Positions 42,314-50,103 of a stretch of DNA of 64,000 bases are shown here, piece by piece. The position numbers were made by a program, and so were the translations under genes. Source of the stretch: Demequina litoralis (GTDB taxonomy: Bacteria; Actinomycetota; Actinomycetes; Actinomycetales; Demequinaceae); the NCBI RefSeq assembly GCF_030418455.1, contig NZ_JAUHPW010000005.1, positions 62,001 to 126,000 of the forward strand, read 5' to 3'. The notes beneath the pieces are model-generated. The model was given only the letters and a program-made list of their open reading frames with translations, was not told the DNA's origin and did not search any database. Position 1 is the stretch's first letter. Every line of letters starts with the position of its first letter.

Positions 42314-42402
42314 GGCGCATCGTCCCGCTGCCGGGCGACGCCGGTCCGCGGCGTGTCGCGCCGGACGAGGCGTGTCGCGCCGGACGAAGTATTCCCTCCC
42401 CC

Positions 42403-42426
42403 TTGTTCAAGGAATCCCTGAAACAG
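42403..42426. repeat. 24-bp dispersed palindrome, copy 3
   Basis: TTGTTCAAGGAA + TCCCTGAAACAG, opposite orientation to copies 1 and 2. It lies between the small membrane gene and sbcD, 42 bases before the sbcD start. Just upstream are two tandem copies of a 19-mer starting GCGTGTCGCGCC and ending GGACGA. Confidence 0.8.
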
Positions 42427-42467
42427 GTGCGCGACCGGCTGTCGGACGTCGGCGCTACCCTCGCGGC

Positions 42468-43655
42468 ATGCGCCTGCTCCACACGTCCGACTGGCACATC
42501 GGCCGCGCGTTCCACGGCCACTCCACCGACGAGCACCTCGCCACCGTGCTCGACGCGATCGCGGACGCGGTGCGCGCGCGCGGCATCGACGCCGTGATCG
42601 TCGCCGGCGACGTCTTCGACAGCTCCACCCCCAAGGCCGACGCCTTCACCCTGCTCAACCGTGCCCTGCGCGACATCCGCGAGGCCGGAGCCGAGGTGCT
42701 GCTCACCTCCGGCAACCACGACGGCCCCGCGCGCCTGGGCCACATGGCCGACTTCGCCGCGTTCGGCGGCGTCCACCTCCGCACGCGTCTGCAGGACCTC
42801 GCCAGCCCCGTCGCGCTGCGCGACGCGCACGGCGACGTGCTCCTCTACGGCATCCCGTACGTCCACCCCGAGTTCCTGCGCGCCGCATTCCCCGGCTTCG
42901 AGGGCTCCACCCACCAGGAGGCCCTCGCCTTCGCCATGGGACTGATCAGGGACGATGCGGCGGCTCGGGGCGGCGCCGACGGTCCGGCGCGGTACGTGGT
43001 CGCCTCGCACTGCTTCGCGTCGGGGGTCTCGGACACGACGGAGGAGTCGGGACGCGCGGAGGAGCGCGACATCTCGCGCGGCGGCCTCAACATCGTCGGG
43101 ATCGGCACGTTCGACGGGCCCGACTACGTCGCACTCGGCCACATCCACTCGCACGCGACGCTCGCGCCACGCGTCCGCTACTCCGGCGCACCGCTGCGGT
43201 TCAGCTTCGGCGAGATCTCGGGGACCAAGGGGGCGTGGATCGTCGACCTCGGCGCGCCCGGCTCCGAGCCGGTCGTCGAGTGGCTGGAGCTGCCCACGCC
43301 CCGCTCGGCGGTGCGCCTCACCGGCACGCTCGAGGAGCTGCTCGCGCCCGGCGCGCACACGGAGGCCGAGGACGCGTGGGTCGACGTGGTCCTCACCGAC
43401 GACCAGCTGCCCCGCGACGCCATGCGCGCACTTCAGACGCGCTTCCCGCACGCGGTGACCCTCACGCATCGTCCCGCCACCCGCCACGACCACGGCGAGG
43501 CCACCTACGCCGAGCGCGTCGAGGGCCGCAGCGACCTCGAGGTGGTCGACGAGTTCCTCGGGTACGTGCGCAACGGCGCCGCGCTGTCCGAGGCGGAGAG
43601 GGGCCTGATCGCGGAGGCCCTGGGCTCGCTCGAGGCGAGGGAGGCGACCCGATGA
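42468..43655 (+). CDS. sbcD: Exonuclease SbcD (Mre11-type)
   Basis: 395 residues, close to the family length. Calcineurin-like phosphoesterase motifs are in order: HTSDWHIGRAFH (residue 5), VIVAGDVFDSSTP (residue 44), TSGNHDGPARLG (residue 82), VASHCFASG, and ALGHIHSHATLAPRVRYSGAPLRFSF with the last metal histidines. It forms the nuclease half of the SbcCD complex, which opens hairpins and DNA ends during replication and repair. sbcC follows with a four-base overlap, an obligate pair. A dispersed palindrome and the GGACGATGCG motif (42951) lie near or within the gene. Confidence 0.95.
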   Translation: MRLLHTSDWHIGRAFHGHSTDEHLATVLDAIADAVRARGIDAVIVAGDVFDSSTPKADAFTLLNRALRDIREAGAEVLLTSGNHDGPARLGHMADFAAFGGVHLRTRLQDLASPVALRDAHGDVLLYGIPYVHPEFLRAAFPGFEGSTHQEALAFAMGLIRDDAAARGGADGPARYVVASHCFASGVSDTTEESGRAEERDISRGGLNIVGIGTFDGPDYVALGHIHSHATLAPRVRYSGAPLRFSFGEISGTKGAWIVDLGAPGSEPVVEWLELPTPRSAVRLTGTLEELLAPGAHTEAEDAWVDVVLTDDQLPRDAMRALQTRFPHAVTLTHRPATRHDHGEATYAERVEGRSDLEVVDEFLGYVRNGAALSEAERGLIAEALGSLEAREATR

Positions 43656-46642
43656 GGATCCTGCGCCTCGAGCTCGAGGGATTCGGCCCCTACCTGGACC
43701 GCCAGGAGATCGATCTCACCGCCTTCGAGACCGAGGGCCTGTTCGCGATCACCGGCAGGACCGGCGCCGGCAAGTCGACCATCCTCGATGCGATCTGCTT
43801 CGCGCTGTACGACAAGGTGCCGCGCTACGAGAAGGCCGAGCCCGTCCTGCGCAGCCACTTCTGCGGCGAGGACGACCCGACCTCGGTGGCCGTCGACTAC
43901 GAGGTCGGCGCGCGGCAGTACCGGGTGTGGCGCTCCCCCGCCTACGAGCGCGCCAAGAAGCGCGGCACCGGCACCACCACCAAGGGAGCCGAGGCGAAGC
44001 TGTACGTCCGCCGCGGCGCCGAGTGGGAGATCCTCGCCGCGATGCCGCGCGAGGTGGGCGAGCACGTCTCCGCGACGGTGCCGCTCACGGGCGAGCAGTT
44101 CCTCCAGGTGATCCTGTTGGCGCAGGGCCGGTTCGCGGAGTTCCTCAAGGCCGACACGTCGGAGCGGCGCACCGTGCTGCGCTCGCTGTTCGGCACGCGC
44201 CGCTTCGAGGATCTCGAGCAGCACATCCGCGAGATCGCGAAGACGCGGCAGGCCGCCGTCGACGCCGCGGACGGTCAGCTCGCGGGGCTCGTCGAGCGTG
44301 CCGCCGTTCTCGTGGGCGTGGACGCGCCGACAGTCGCCGAGCGGGACCCGTTCTGGCAGGACGCCGCCGCGTCGACCGCCCGGGCCGTCGATGCCGCGAC
44401 CGCGGCCCGTGGGGATGCGACCACGGCCGCCGAGGCGACCGCCGCCGCGCTGAACGAGGCGCGCGAGGTCGAGCGTGCCCGCGACCGGCTCTCCCGGGCA
44501 CGCGTCACCGTCGCGGACCTCGAGGCCCGCGCGGACGAGCAGGCGGCGCGCGAGGCGCGCGTCGCATCCGCGCGGCGGGCCGTGCCCGTGCTGGGGCCGA
44601 TGCGTGAGGCCGAGCGCGCCGAGCGCGCCTCCGCCGAGGCGTCCGACGCGCTGGAGCGGGCGCGCGAGGTCGCGGCCGCGGACCCTGCGGCCGGGCTCGC
44701 GTGGCCCGCCGGCGATCTCACCGACGCGGGCGAGGCGGGCCTGCGGGAGCGGGAGTCGGAGCTCGCGGGCGAGATCGGCGCGCTGTCCGGAGCGCTAGCC
44801 GCCGAGCGGTCGATCCCGTCGCTCGAGGCCACGCATGCGCGGAAGACCGAGGCCGCCGCGGCCGCCGCCGATGCGGTCGAGGCGACGCGCGCCGCGCTCG
44901 ACGCGCTTCCCGAGCGCGAGCAGGAGCTGCGCGAAGCGCTCGAGGCCGCCGGCACGCAGGCGGCTCGGGTCGAGGACCTCGCGGGCGCGGTCGAGCGCGC
45001 GCGGACGACCGTGGAGGCCCACGGGCTCGTCGACCGCCTGTCCACCACCCTCGACCGGGCACACGCCTCCGAGGCGGGCGCCGCCGAGACCCACGCGGCC
45101 GCCGCGACCGCCCACGCCGCTCTCGTCCAGCGCCGGCTCCGCTCGCAGGCCGCGCACCTCGCGTCCGAGCTCGAGGACGGCGCGCCGTGCCCCGTGTGCG
45201 GCGCGACCGACCATCCCTCCCCCGCGCGGCCGTCCGACGACCACGTCACCAACGAGGCCGTCGACGCCGCCTACGAGGCCCTGCAGGCGGCGGATCGCGC
45301 GCTCGCGGGCGCGCGCGACGCCCGCGCCGAGGCCGACCGCGCGCTCGCCGCGGCACGCGAGAAGGCCGGCGAGGGCGATGCCGAGGCGGCGGCCGCGACC
45401 CTCGAGACGGCCCGGACCGAGCACGCCGCCGCCCTGGCCGCCGCCTCCGAGCGCGACCGCCTCACCCGAGAGCTCGAGACGCTCGCCACCCGCGAGGCGG
45501 CGCTCGTCACCCGCCGGGAGGAGCAGACCCGCACCGTCGCGACGGCCCAGGAGGCCGTCACCCGCGCCGCGACCGAGCTCGCATCCGCGCGGGACCTCGC
45601 CGCGCATCGTCCCGACGGCTACGCCACCGTGGCCGCGTACGCCGACGCCCTCGCCTCGGCGCGCTCCCTCCTCGCGAGGCTGATCGCCGCGACCGGAACA
45701 GCCGACGACGCCGCCGCGGCCCACGCGAAGGCGACGGCAGCGCTCGACGAGGCGCTCGCATCGTCTGGGCTAGCCGGCATCGAGGAGGCCCGCGGGGCAG
45801 GCCTCGAGCCCGCCGCGTTGACGCGCCTGGAGGCCGAGGCGGAGTCCTACCGGAGCGACCTCGCGGCGGCGCACGCGGTGGTCGCGGAGCTGTCCGACCG
45901 GGAGCTGCCGGAAGAGGCCGCGGATCTCGAGGCGCTGGCGGCGGCCGCCACCGAAGCCGCGGGTGCGCGCGACGCCGCGATCGAGGCCGCCACGGCTGCG
46001 GCCGGACGCGCGCGGGACTTGGACGCGCTGGCGACGGAGTACCGGGAGCTCGGCGAGTCGACCGCGAGCGCCCGCGCGGAACGCGACGTGGTCGCCACCC
46101 TCGCGGACGCCCTCGAGGGCAAGGCGCCGAACGAGAGGCGGCTGCGGCTCGAGTCGTTCGTGCTGGCGTCCAAGCTCGAGCGGATCATGGCGGCCGCCAA
46201 CGTGAGGCTGCGGACCATGTCGAGCGGCCAGTACCAGCTCGAGCACGACGACTCGGCGCAGTACCGCGGCAAGGAGACCGGCCTCGCGCTGAGGATCGCG
46301 GACGCGCACACGGGCCAGGCGCGTTCGACGCGCTCGCTGTCGGGCGGCGAGACGTTCCTTGCGTCGCTCGCGCTCGCGCTCGGGCTCGCGGAGACCGTGA
46401 CGGCGGAGGCGGGCGGCATCGAGCTGTCGACGCTGTTCATCGACGAGGGCTTTGGCTCGCTCGACGGCGACACCCTCGAGGTGGCGATGTCGACGCTCAA
46501 CGACCTGCGCGACTCGGGCCGCACGGTGGGGCTGATCTCGCACGTCGAGGCGATGCACGACGCGATCCCGGCCCGCCTCGAGGTCACCAAGGCGGCGGAC
46601 GGCTCGAGCCGGGTCGAGGTGAAGGTCGGCGAGGTGGACTGA
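43652..46642 (+). CDS. sbcC: SbcC ATPase (Rad50-type) with zinc hook
   Basis: 996 residues from ATG 43652. Walker A GRTGAGKSTILDAICFALYDKVPRYE is near residue 33. A long, Ala/Glu/Arg-rich coiled coil runs through the middle, with a zinc hook CPVCGATDHPSPA (near residue 512). The C-terminal lobe has the signature SLSGGETFLASLALALGLAETV and Walker B LSTLFIDEGFGSLDGDTLEVAM, then a D-loop/H-switch region GLISHVEAMHDAI. It bridges DNA ends and drives the SbcD nuclease. Third-position GC is extreme in the coiled coil. Confidence 0.95.
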   Translation: MRILRLELEGFGPYLDRQEIDLTAFETEGLFAITGRTGAGKSTILDAICFALYDKVPRYEKAEPVLRSHFCGEDDPTSVAVDYEVGARQYRVWRSPAYERAKKRGTGTTTKGAEAKLYVRRGAEWEILAAMPREVGEHVSATVPLTGEQFLQVILLAQGRFAEFLKADTSERRTVLRSLFGTRRFEDLEQHIREIAKTRQAAVDAADGQLAGLVERAAVLVGVDAPTVAERDPFWQDAAASTARAVDAATAARGDATTAAEATAAALNEAREVERARDRLSRARVTVADLEARADEQAAREARVASARRAVPVLGPMREAERAERASAEASDALERAREVAAADPAAGLAWPAGDLTDAGEAGLRERESELAGEIGALSGALAAERSIPSLEATHARKTEAAAAAADAVEATRAALDALPEREQELREALEAAGTQAARVEDLAGAVERARTTVEAHGLVDRLSTTLDRAHASEAGAAETHAAAATAHAALVQRRLRSQAAHLASELEDGAPCPVCGATDHPSPARPSDDHVTNEAVDAAYEALQAADRALAGARDARAEADRALAAAREKAGEGDAEAAAATLETARTEHAAALAAASERDRLTRELETLATREAALVTRREEQTRTVATAQEAVTRAATELASARDLAAHRPDGYATVAAYADALASARSLLARLIAATGTADDAAAAHAKATAALDEALASSGLAGIEEARGAGLEPAALTRLEAEAESYRSDLAAAHAVVAELSDRELPEEAADLEALAAAATEAAGARDAAIEAATAAAGRARDLDALATEYRELGESTASARAERDVVATLADALEGKAPNERRLRLESFVLASKLERIMAAANVRLRTMSSGQYQLEHDDSAQYRGKETGLALRIADAHTGQARSTRSLSGGETFLASLALALGLAETVTAEAGGIELSTLFIDEGFGSLDGDTLEVAMSTLNDLRDSGRTVGLISHVEAMHDAIPARLEVTKAADGSSRVEVKVGEVD

Positions 46643-46681
46643 GGTGCAACGCGAACCAAGCGTCGTGTCGGATGCCCGCGC

Positions 46682-47176
46682 ATGAGCGAGCAGAACGTGC
46701 GCATCCCGCTTCTGGGAGCTCTCGCGCTGATCGCGTTGGGCTCGATGCTGGGCGCCGCTGCCACCTTGGTGACGCTCGACGCCGGCGATGTCGATCTCGA
46801 TTGGGCGCGGATCATCGGCTACGTCGGCGACCTCGGTCCGATTGCGACGGCGCTCGCAGCGGTCGCTGCAGGCGTCGTGGGGCTCACCACGCTGCGCCAA
46901 CGCGCCTATGCAGACGCGAGAGCCGAGTGGTGGAGGCGCGCGCAGTGGGCGGCTGAGCGTCAGCTCGCGCTTGACCCGAATGAGCGACGCGTCGCTCGCG
47001 GCGTGCTGCTGGCGCTCGCGTCCGACCCGTTGGCGGGCGGCGAGGGCTCGCGCGAGTCGCAGTTCCTGGAGGCCTTCACCGCTGCGGAGATGGTGCACGC
47101 GTCGGACTCTGACCCGCACAATGGATCCAGATGGCGCAGGACCTCGCTGCGTCGATGGGGAGGGGCCGATTCGTGA
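46682..47176 (+). CDS. Hypothetical membrane protein
   Basis: 164 residues. Two hydrophobic helices (VRIPLLGALALIALGSMLGAAATLVTL and IGYVGDLGPIATALAAVAAGVVGLTTL), then a cationic, Trp-rich helix (RAYADARAEWWRRAQWAAERQLAL) and a soluble end. The region has somewhat lower GC than neighbours. No family was recognised. It overlaps the next small gene by four bases (GTGA). Confidence 0.6.
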   Translation: MSEQNVRIPLLGALALIALGSMLGAAATLVTLDAGDVDLDWARIIGYVGDLGPIATALAAVAAGVVGLTTLRQRAYADARAEWWRRAQWAAERQLALDPNERRVARGVLLALASDPLAGGEGSRESQFLEAFTAAEMVHASDSDPHNGSRWRRTSLRRWGGADS

Positions 47177-47370
47177 GCACGTCTGAGATCCGCGTCAGCC
47201 CGCTGGAGCGCGAGCAGGTGGAGCTCGCGCGGATCCGCGTCCAGGCGCTCACCAACCTCGGCGAGACTCCGGACCCTCGGCTCCAGAAGCTTGCCGAGAC
47301 CGACCTCGGCGACGGCATCCGGTTCACGCCCCGAAGGCTTCGCAGGCCTCGCCGGCTCCTGCGCTACTAG
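47173..47370 (+). CDS. Small basic hypothetical protein
   Basis: 65 residues from GTG 47173, which overlaps the stop of the membrane-protein gene. Sequence SEIRVSPLEREQVELARIRVQALTNLGETPDPRLQKLAETDLGDGIRFTPRR, ending in RRLRRPRRLLRY, strongly basic at the C-terminus. It could be a nucleic-acid or membrane binder; no family was recognised. Confidence 0.5.
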   Translation: MSTSEIRVSPLEREQVELARIRVQALTNLGETPDPRLQKLAETDLGDGIRFTPRRLRRPRRLLRY

Positions 47371-47470
47371 CCGAGAACGCGCTGACGCGAGCCGCGCGCC
47401 CCCGAGCTCACCGCGCGCCGCACACGCCGCGCCTGCCAGACTCGAGGTGAGGGGTTGATGGTGACGGCGC

Positions 47471-48037
47471 ATGGACAGGCATCTCTTCAGCGACGAGTCG
47501 AAGGTCGACGGCTTCCGCTTCGCGGGCGCCGTGGTCGACGCCGACGACCTGCACCGGCTGCGCCGTGAGGTCATGGACTGGCGCGTGGGCACCGCGCGGC
47601 GCTGGCACACCTCGAAGGAGAAGCCCGAGGCGCGCAAGCGTGCGCTGCGCAGGCTCGTGCGGCTCCGCGACAGCGTCGACATCGTGATCGTCGAGCACGC
47701 CAAGACCCACCCCGAGTACGTCGCGCGCGAGGCCTGCGTCGACGCCCTCGCCCGCTGGGCCTCCGACCACGAGGTGACGCACTGGGTCCTCGAGCAGGAC
47801 GCGCCGGTCGAGTACCGCGACCGGCAGACCATCGCCATGCTCATGCACACCGGCGAGATCCACCGCATGAGGTACCGCCACGAGGCCGGACCCGCCGAGC
47901 CGCTGCTGTGGATCGCCGACTTCGCCGCCTGGCTGTGGTCCAAGGGCGGGGCGTACCGGGACGCGATCGCGCCGCTCGTCGTCCACCACGAGGTGGTGAG
48001 GGAGCCGCAGAACCGCGGCCGGAGGCACGCCGCGTGA
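47471..48037 (+). CDS. DUF3800 protein
   Basis: 188 residues. It starts MDRHLFSDESKVDGFRFAGAVVDADDLHRLRREVMDW, with the DES motif near the N-terminus typical of DUF3800, a domain with an RNase H-like fold and acidic residues (DES, D near TVDIVIVEHAK, and DFAAW). The domain is frequent on mobile DNA and near defence genes, and may be a nuclease. Directly after the stop is a small conserved-looking hairpin RNA candidate (48071-48150). A repeat-rich non-coding block follows up to 48560. Confidence 0.8.
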   Translation: MDRHLFSDESKVDGFRFAGAVVDADDLHRLRREVMDWRVGTARRWHTSKEKPEARKRALRRLVRLRDSVDIVIVEHAKTHPEYVAREACVDALARWASDHEVTHWVLEQDAPVEYRDRQTIAMLMHTGEIHRMRYRHEAGPAEPLLWIADFAAWLWSKGGAYRDAIAPLVVHHEVVREPQNRGRRHAA

Positions 48038-48070
48038 TCATCGCGGCGCGCACGCCCCCGGACAGCGCGA

Positions 48071-48150
48071 AACCCGGCTGACCAACCATCCGGGAGGCTG
48101 CCGGGTTCACTGCTCGGAGCTACTGCCCTTCGCTACCTCCATTATCTCAT
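48071..48150 (+). ncRNA. Candidate DUF3800-associated structured RNA
   Basis: AACCCGGC (48071-48078) pairs with GCCGGGTT (48100-48107) around a loop that itself holds a small CC/GG stem. The text GAGCTACTGCCCTTCGCTACCTCC follows the hairpin. Several conserved RNA motifs named DUF3800-I and onward are known next to DUF3800 genes; position and shape fit, but the exact class was not searched. It is not translated in any good frame. A simple terminator of the DUF3800 gene is the alternative. Confidence 0.6.
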
Positions 48151-48240
48151 CCCCGCAGGGCCCGGGCAATGGAGGCGGAGCAGGGACGATGCGCGTCGCG
48201 GGACTGTGCGGAAGCGGCGGGGCGACGCACAAGCGGCGGA

Positions 48241-48297
48241 CCGGTGCGGGCGTGGCGGACCGGTGCGGGCGTGGCGGCGCGGTGCGGGCGTGGCGGC
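48241..48297. repeat. Tandem repeat, 3 x 19 bp
   Basis: Three head-to-tail units of a 19-mer beginning CCGGTGCGGGCG; the third unit has two changes. It lies in a gene-free block between the DUF3800 gene and the nikM-like gene. Confidence 0.8.
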
Positions 48298-48321
48298 GCG
48301 GCGCGCGCTACTTGCTCCGCA

Positions 48322-48345
48322 GTGTTCTAGGAATTGCTGAAATGG
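48322..48345. repeat. 24-bp dispersed palindrome, copy 4 (degenerate)
   Basis: GTGTTCTAGGAA + TTGCTGAAATGG, clearly related to copies 1-3 but with more mismatches. 59 bases before copy 5. Confidence 0.7.
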
Positions 48346-48387
48346 CCCGTCCGGGGTGGCGTGCGCCGCGGCGTGTCGGCCGAGAAG

Positions 48388-48445
48388 GACGCGCTCGCAT
48401 ACCGCTGTTCTAGGAATTCCTGAAACAGTGGGATGCGAGCGCGTC
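48388..48445. repeat. Dispersed palindrome copy 5 inside a larger inverted repeat
   Basis: The core 48405-48428 (CTGTTCTAGGAA + TTCCTGAAACAG) is an almost perfect dyad. It is flanked by perfect 13-bp arms, GACGCGCTCGCAT (48388-48400) and ATGCGAGCGCGTC (48433-48445). The symmetry seems to go on weakly to the CGGCGTGTC boxes on both sides. The whole could fold as a long hairpin. Confidence 0.85.
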
Positions 48446-48525
48446 TCCCCGTGGGACACGCCGAGGGCGGAAGCGGACGCGACGACACGCGGGGCCACGC
48501 CAGGCCGCGCACGGGACCGGCCCAC

Positions 48526-48560
48526 GGACCCCGGACCCCGGACCCCGGACCCCGGACCCG
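48526..48560. repeat. Tandem repeat, 5 x 7 bp (GGACCCC)
   Basis: Four perfect GGACCCC units plus GGACCCG, ending 11 bases before the nikM-like stop. Confidence 0.85.
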
Positions 48561-48570
48561 ACCCCCTGCC

Positions 48571-49296
48571 CTACCCCAGCGCCTCGAGGTCGCCGTCGAT
48601 GACGCGCACCTGGCGGTGGCCGGCGCCCATGGTGTCGGCGTGCGCGAGCGCCCGGGCGCGATGCCCCGCCAACGCCAGCCCCACCGCGACCACCGCCGCC
48701 GTGGCCGCCGCCTCGAGCACCGCCCATGCGAGGTGGTGCGGGATCGATACGCTCCAGGCGCGCGCCGCCAACTGCGACGGCGCCCCCGCCGCGTAGACGC
48801 CCCACAGCACCAGGGACGATGCGACGACGCTCACCCATGCGGCCACGCCCGACGCCAGCACGACCCAGCGGTCCCCCGGGAGCTCGCCGCGCCAGCGCGC
48901 GACCGCCCGCAGCACGCCCCGGTAGACCGCCCATCCGACCAGCACCCCCGCGACGCCCATGACGAGCACGTTCGCCCCGAGGGCACCCACGCCCCCGTCG
49001 CCGAGCACCAGCGCCTCGAAGCCGAGCACCCCGGTCATCGTGAGCAGCCCCAGCCATGGACCGAGCGCGACGGCGAGCAGCGTGCCGCCGATGACGTGGG
49101 CGGTCAGCGTGCCGCCCATGCCGAGCGGCACGTCGAGCAGGTGCGCGACGAGCACCGCGCCGGCGCCGGCCGCAGCCAGCCCCCAGCGCCTCTCGCCGCG
49201 CCGCAGCGCGACACCCGCGTAGGTGACGGCGCCGATGGCGGCCGCCCCCGTGACGATCAGGACCCCGGGGTCGAGCACCCCGCTCTGGATGTGCAT
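48571..49296 (-). CDS. CbiM/NikM-like nickel ECF transport component
   Basis: 241 residues with about six membrane helices. The N-terminus MHIQSGVLDPGVLIVTG keeps the Met-His start that binds metal in CbiM/NikM S-components. The central HLLDVPLGMGGTLTAHVIGGTLLAVALGPWLGLLTMTGVL matches the conserved GGT.xHLLGGxLAAxLLGPW region. In an [NiFe]-hydrogenase locus the likely metal is Ni2+ (cobalt is the alternative). It is last in the run that begins with hydrogenase small subunit, 12 bases after the DUF6390-like stop. The other ECF module genes (NikN/Q/O) are not in the window. The C-terminal ~30 residues (AGHRRARALAHADTMGAGHRQVRV-like) are cytosolic and basic. Confidence 0.8.
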   Translation of the reverse strand: MHIQSGVLDPGVLIVTGAAAIGAVTYAGVALRRGERRWGLAAAGAGAVLVAHLLDVPLGMGGTLTAHVIGGTLLAVALGPWLGLLTMTGVLGFEALVLGDGGVGALGANVLVMGVAGVLVGWAVYRGVLRAVARWRGELPGDRWVVLASGVAAWVSVVASSLVLWGVYAAGAPSQLAARAWSVSIPHHLAWAVLEAAATAAVVAVGLALAGHRARALAHADTMGAGHRQVRVIDGDLEALG

Positions 49297-49308
49297 GATG
49301 AACCCCTT

Positions 49309-50103
49309 TCAGGCCAGCACCACGGCGGGTGCGGGAACGGCGCAGCGGTTGACCGCCGCAAGCTCGGTGAGGGTGGCCGCGCGGACACGGTCGCGGCGCG
49401 CGGTGTCGAGGCGGTCGCACACCCAGTCCCAGTGCAGCGACACCCAGTCCCCCGCGTCGAAGGCCCGCGCCAAGGACTGCCCCTCACGGCGGAAGCGCGC
49501 GGTCTCGGTGGTGACGGGTCCCAACCGCAGGAAGCGGCCGTCCCACGCGAGATGGCGCCCCTCCACCACGGCGGTGTCGCCTGCCACGGACACCACGCGC
49601 CCCCAGCGGATGCGGCACTTGTCGAGCACCTCGAGCGGCGCGTCCACATGCCCGCCCCTCATGAGGCCCACCCACGGGTAGACACCGAACACGTGGAAGC
49701 TGTGGTGCGGGGTGCCGCCCATCGCGACGCCCTCGACCAGGCGCGCGAACTCCTCGCGCGTCAGACGCGACCGGAACCTCGACTCGAGGGAGTTCGCGAA
49801 GGCCGTGCCGCCGCATCGTCCGACCGCCGAGCCGCCCAGCCAGTAGGCCTCGACCACCTCGGGGTCGAGGGGCGACCGCCCCAGGCACTCGCCGATGAGC
49901 TGGAGGTACGGCCACGCCCCCTCGAAGCCGCGCGCCACCTCCTCGAGCGCGCGGCCGGACGCGCCGGCGTCGACCCGCTCGAGCAGCTCGCCGGCCCGGT
50001 CGGGCCCGCAGTAGCCCAGGTCGTTGGGCGGGAAGGCGTAGCGGCCGAAGATCACCGCACCGTCGGCGGGCAACGGTGGACGATGCGACAGCCGCGCGGT
50101 CAT
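49309..50103 (-). CDS. DUF6390-like protein of the hydrogenase operon
   Basis: 264 residues: AVIFGRYAFPPNDLGYCGPDRAGELLERV, FEGAWPYLQLIGECLGRSPLDPEVVEAYWLGG, LTREEFARLVEGVAMGGTPHHSFHVFGVYPWVGLMRGG, then RVVSVAGDTAVVEGRHLAWDGRFLRLGPV and DWVSLHWDWVCDRL. Proteins of this type, recalled as DUF6390, accompany group 3b hydrogenases in actinobacteria. The Trp/His/Cys-rich text (GYCGPD, PHHSFHVF) suggests metal handling, but no assay-level function is known. It overlaps the EamA gene by four bases and is translated with it. Confidence 0.7.
   Translation of the reverse strand: MTARLSHRPPLPADGAVIFGRYAFPPNDLGYCGPDRAGELLERVDAGASGRALEEVARGFEGAWPYLQLIGECLGRSPLDPEVVEAYWLGGSAVGRCGGTAFANSLESRFRSRLTREEFARLVEGVAMGGTPHHSFHVFGVYPWVGLMRGGHVDAPLEVLDKCRIRWGRVVSVAGDTAVVEGRHLAWDGRFLRLGPVTTETARFRREGQSLARAFDAGDWVSLHWDWVCDRLDTARRDRVRAATLTELAAVNRCAVPAPAVVLA

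Noticed and set aside
48040..48155. tRNA or integrase attachment site after the DUF3800 gene
   Set aside because: The hairpin has no cloverleaf or CCA end, and no integrase or direct repeat of it was found in the window.
22789..48428. Calling the 24-bp palindromes parS sites
   Set aside because: The arms agree with parS but the centre is 8 bases longer, so ParB would not meet its 16-bp site. No parA/parB genes are near.
48241..48560. CRISPR array in the repeat block
   Set aside because: Repeats are direct tandem copies without spacers, and no cas gene is near.
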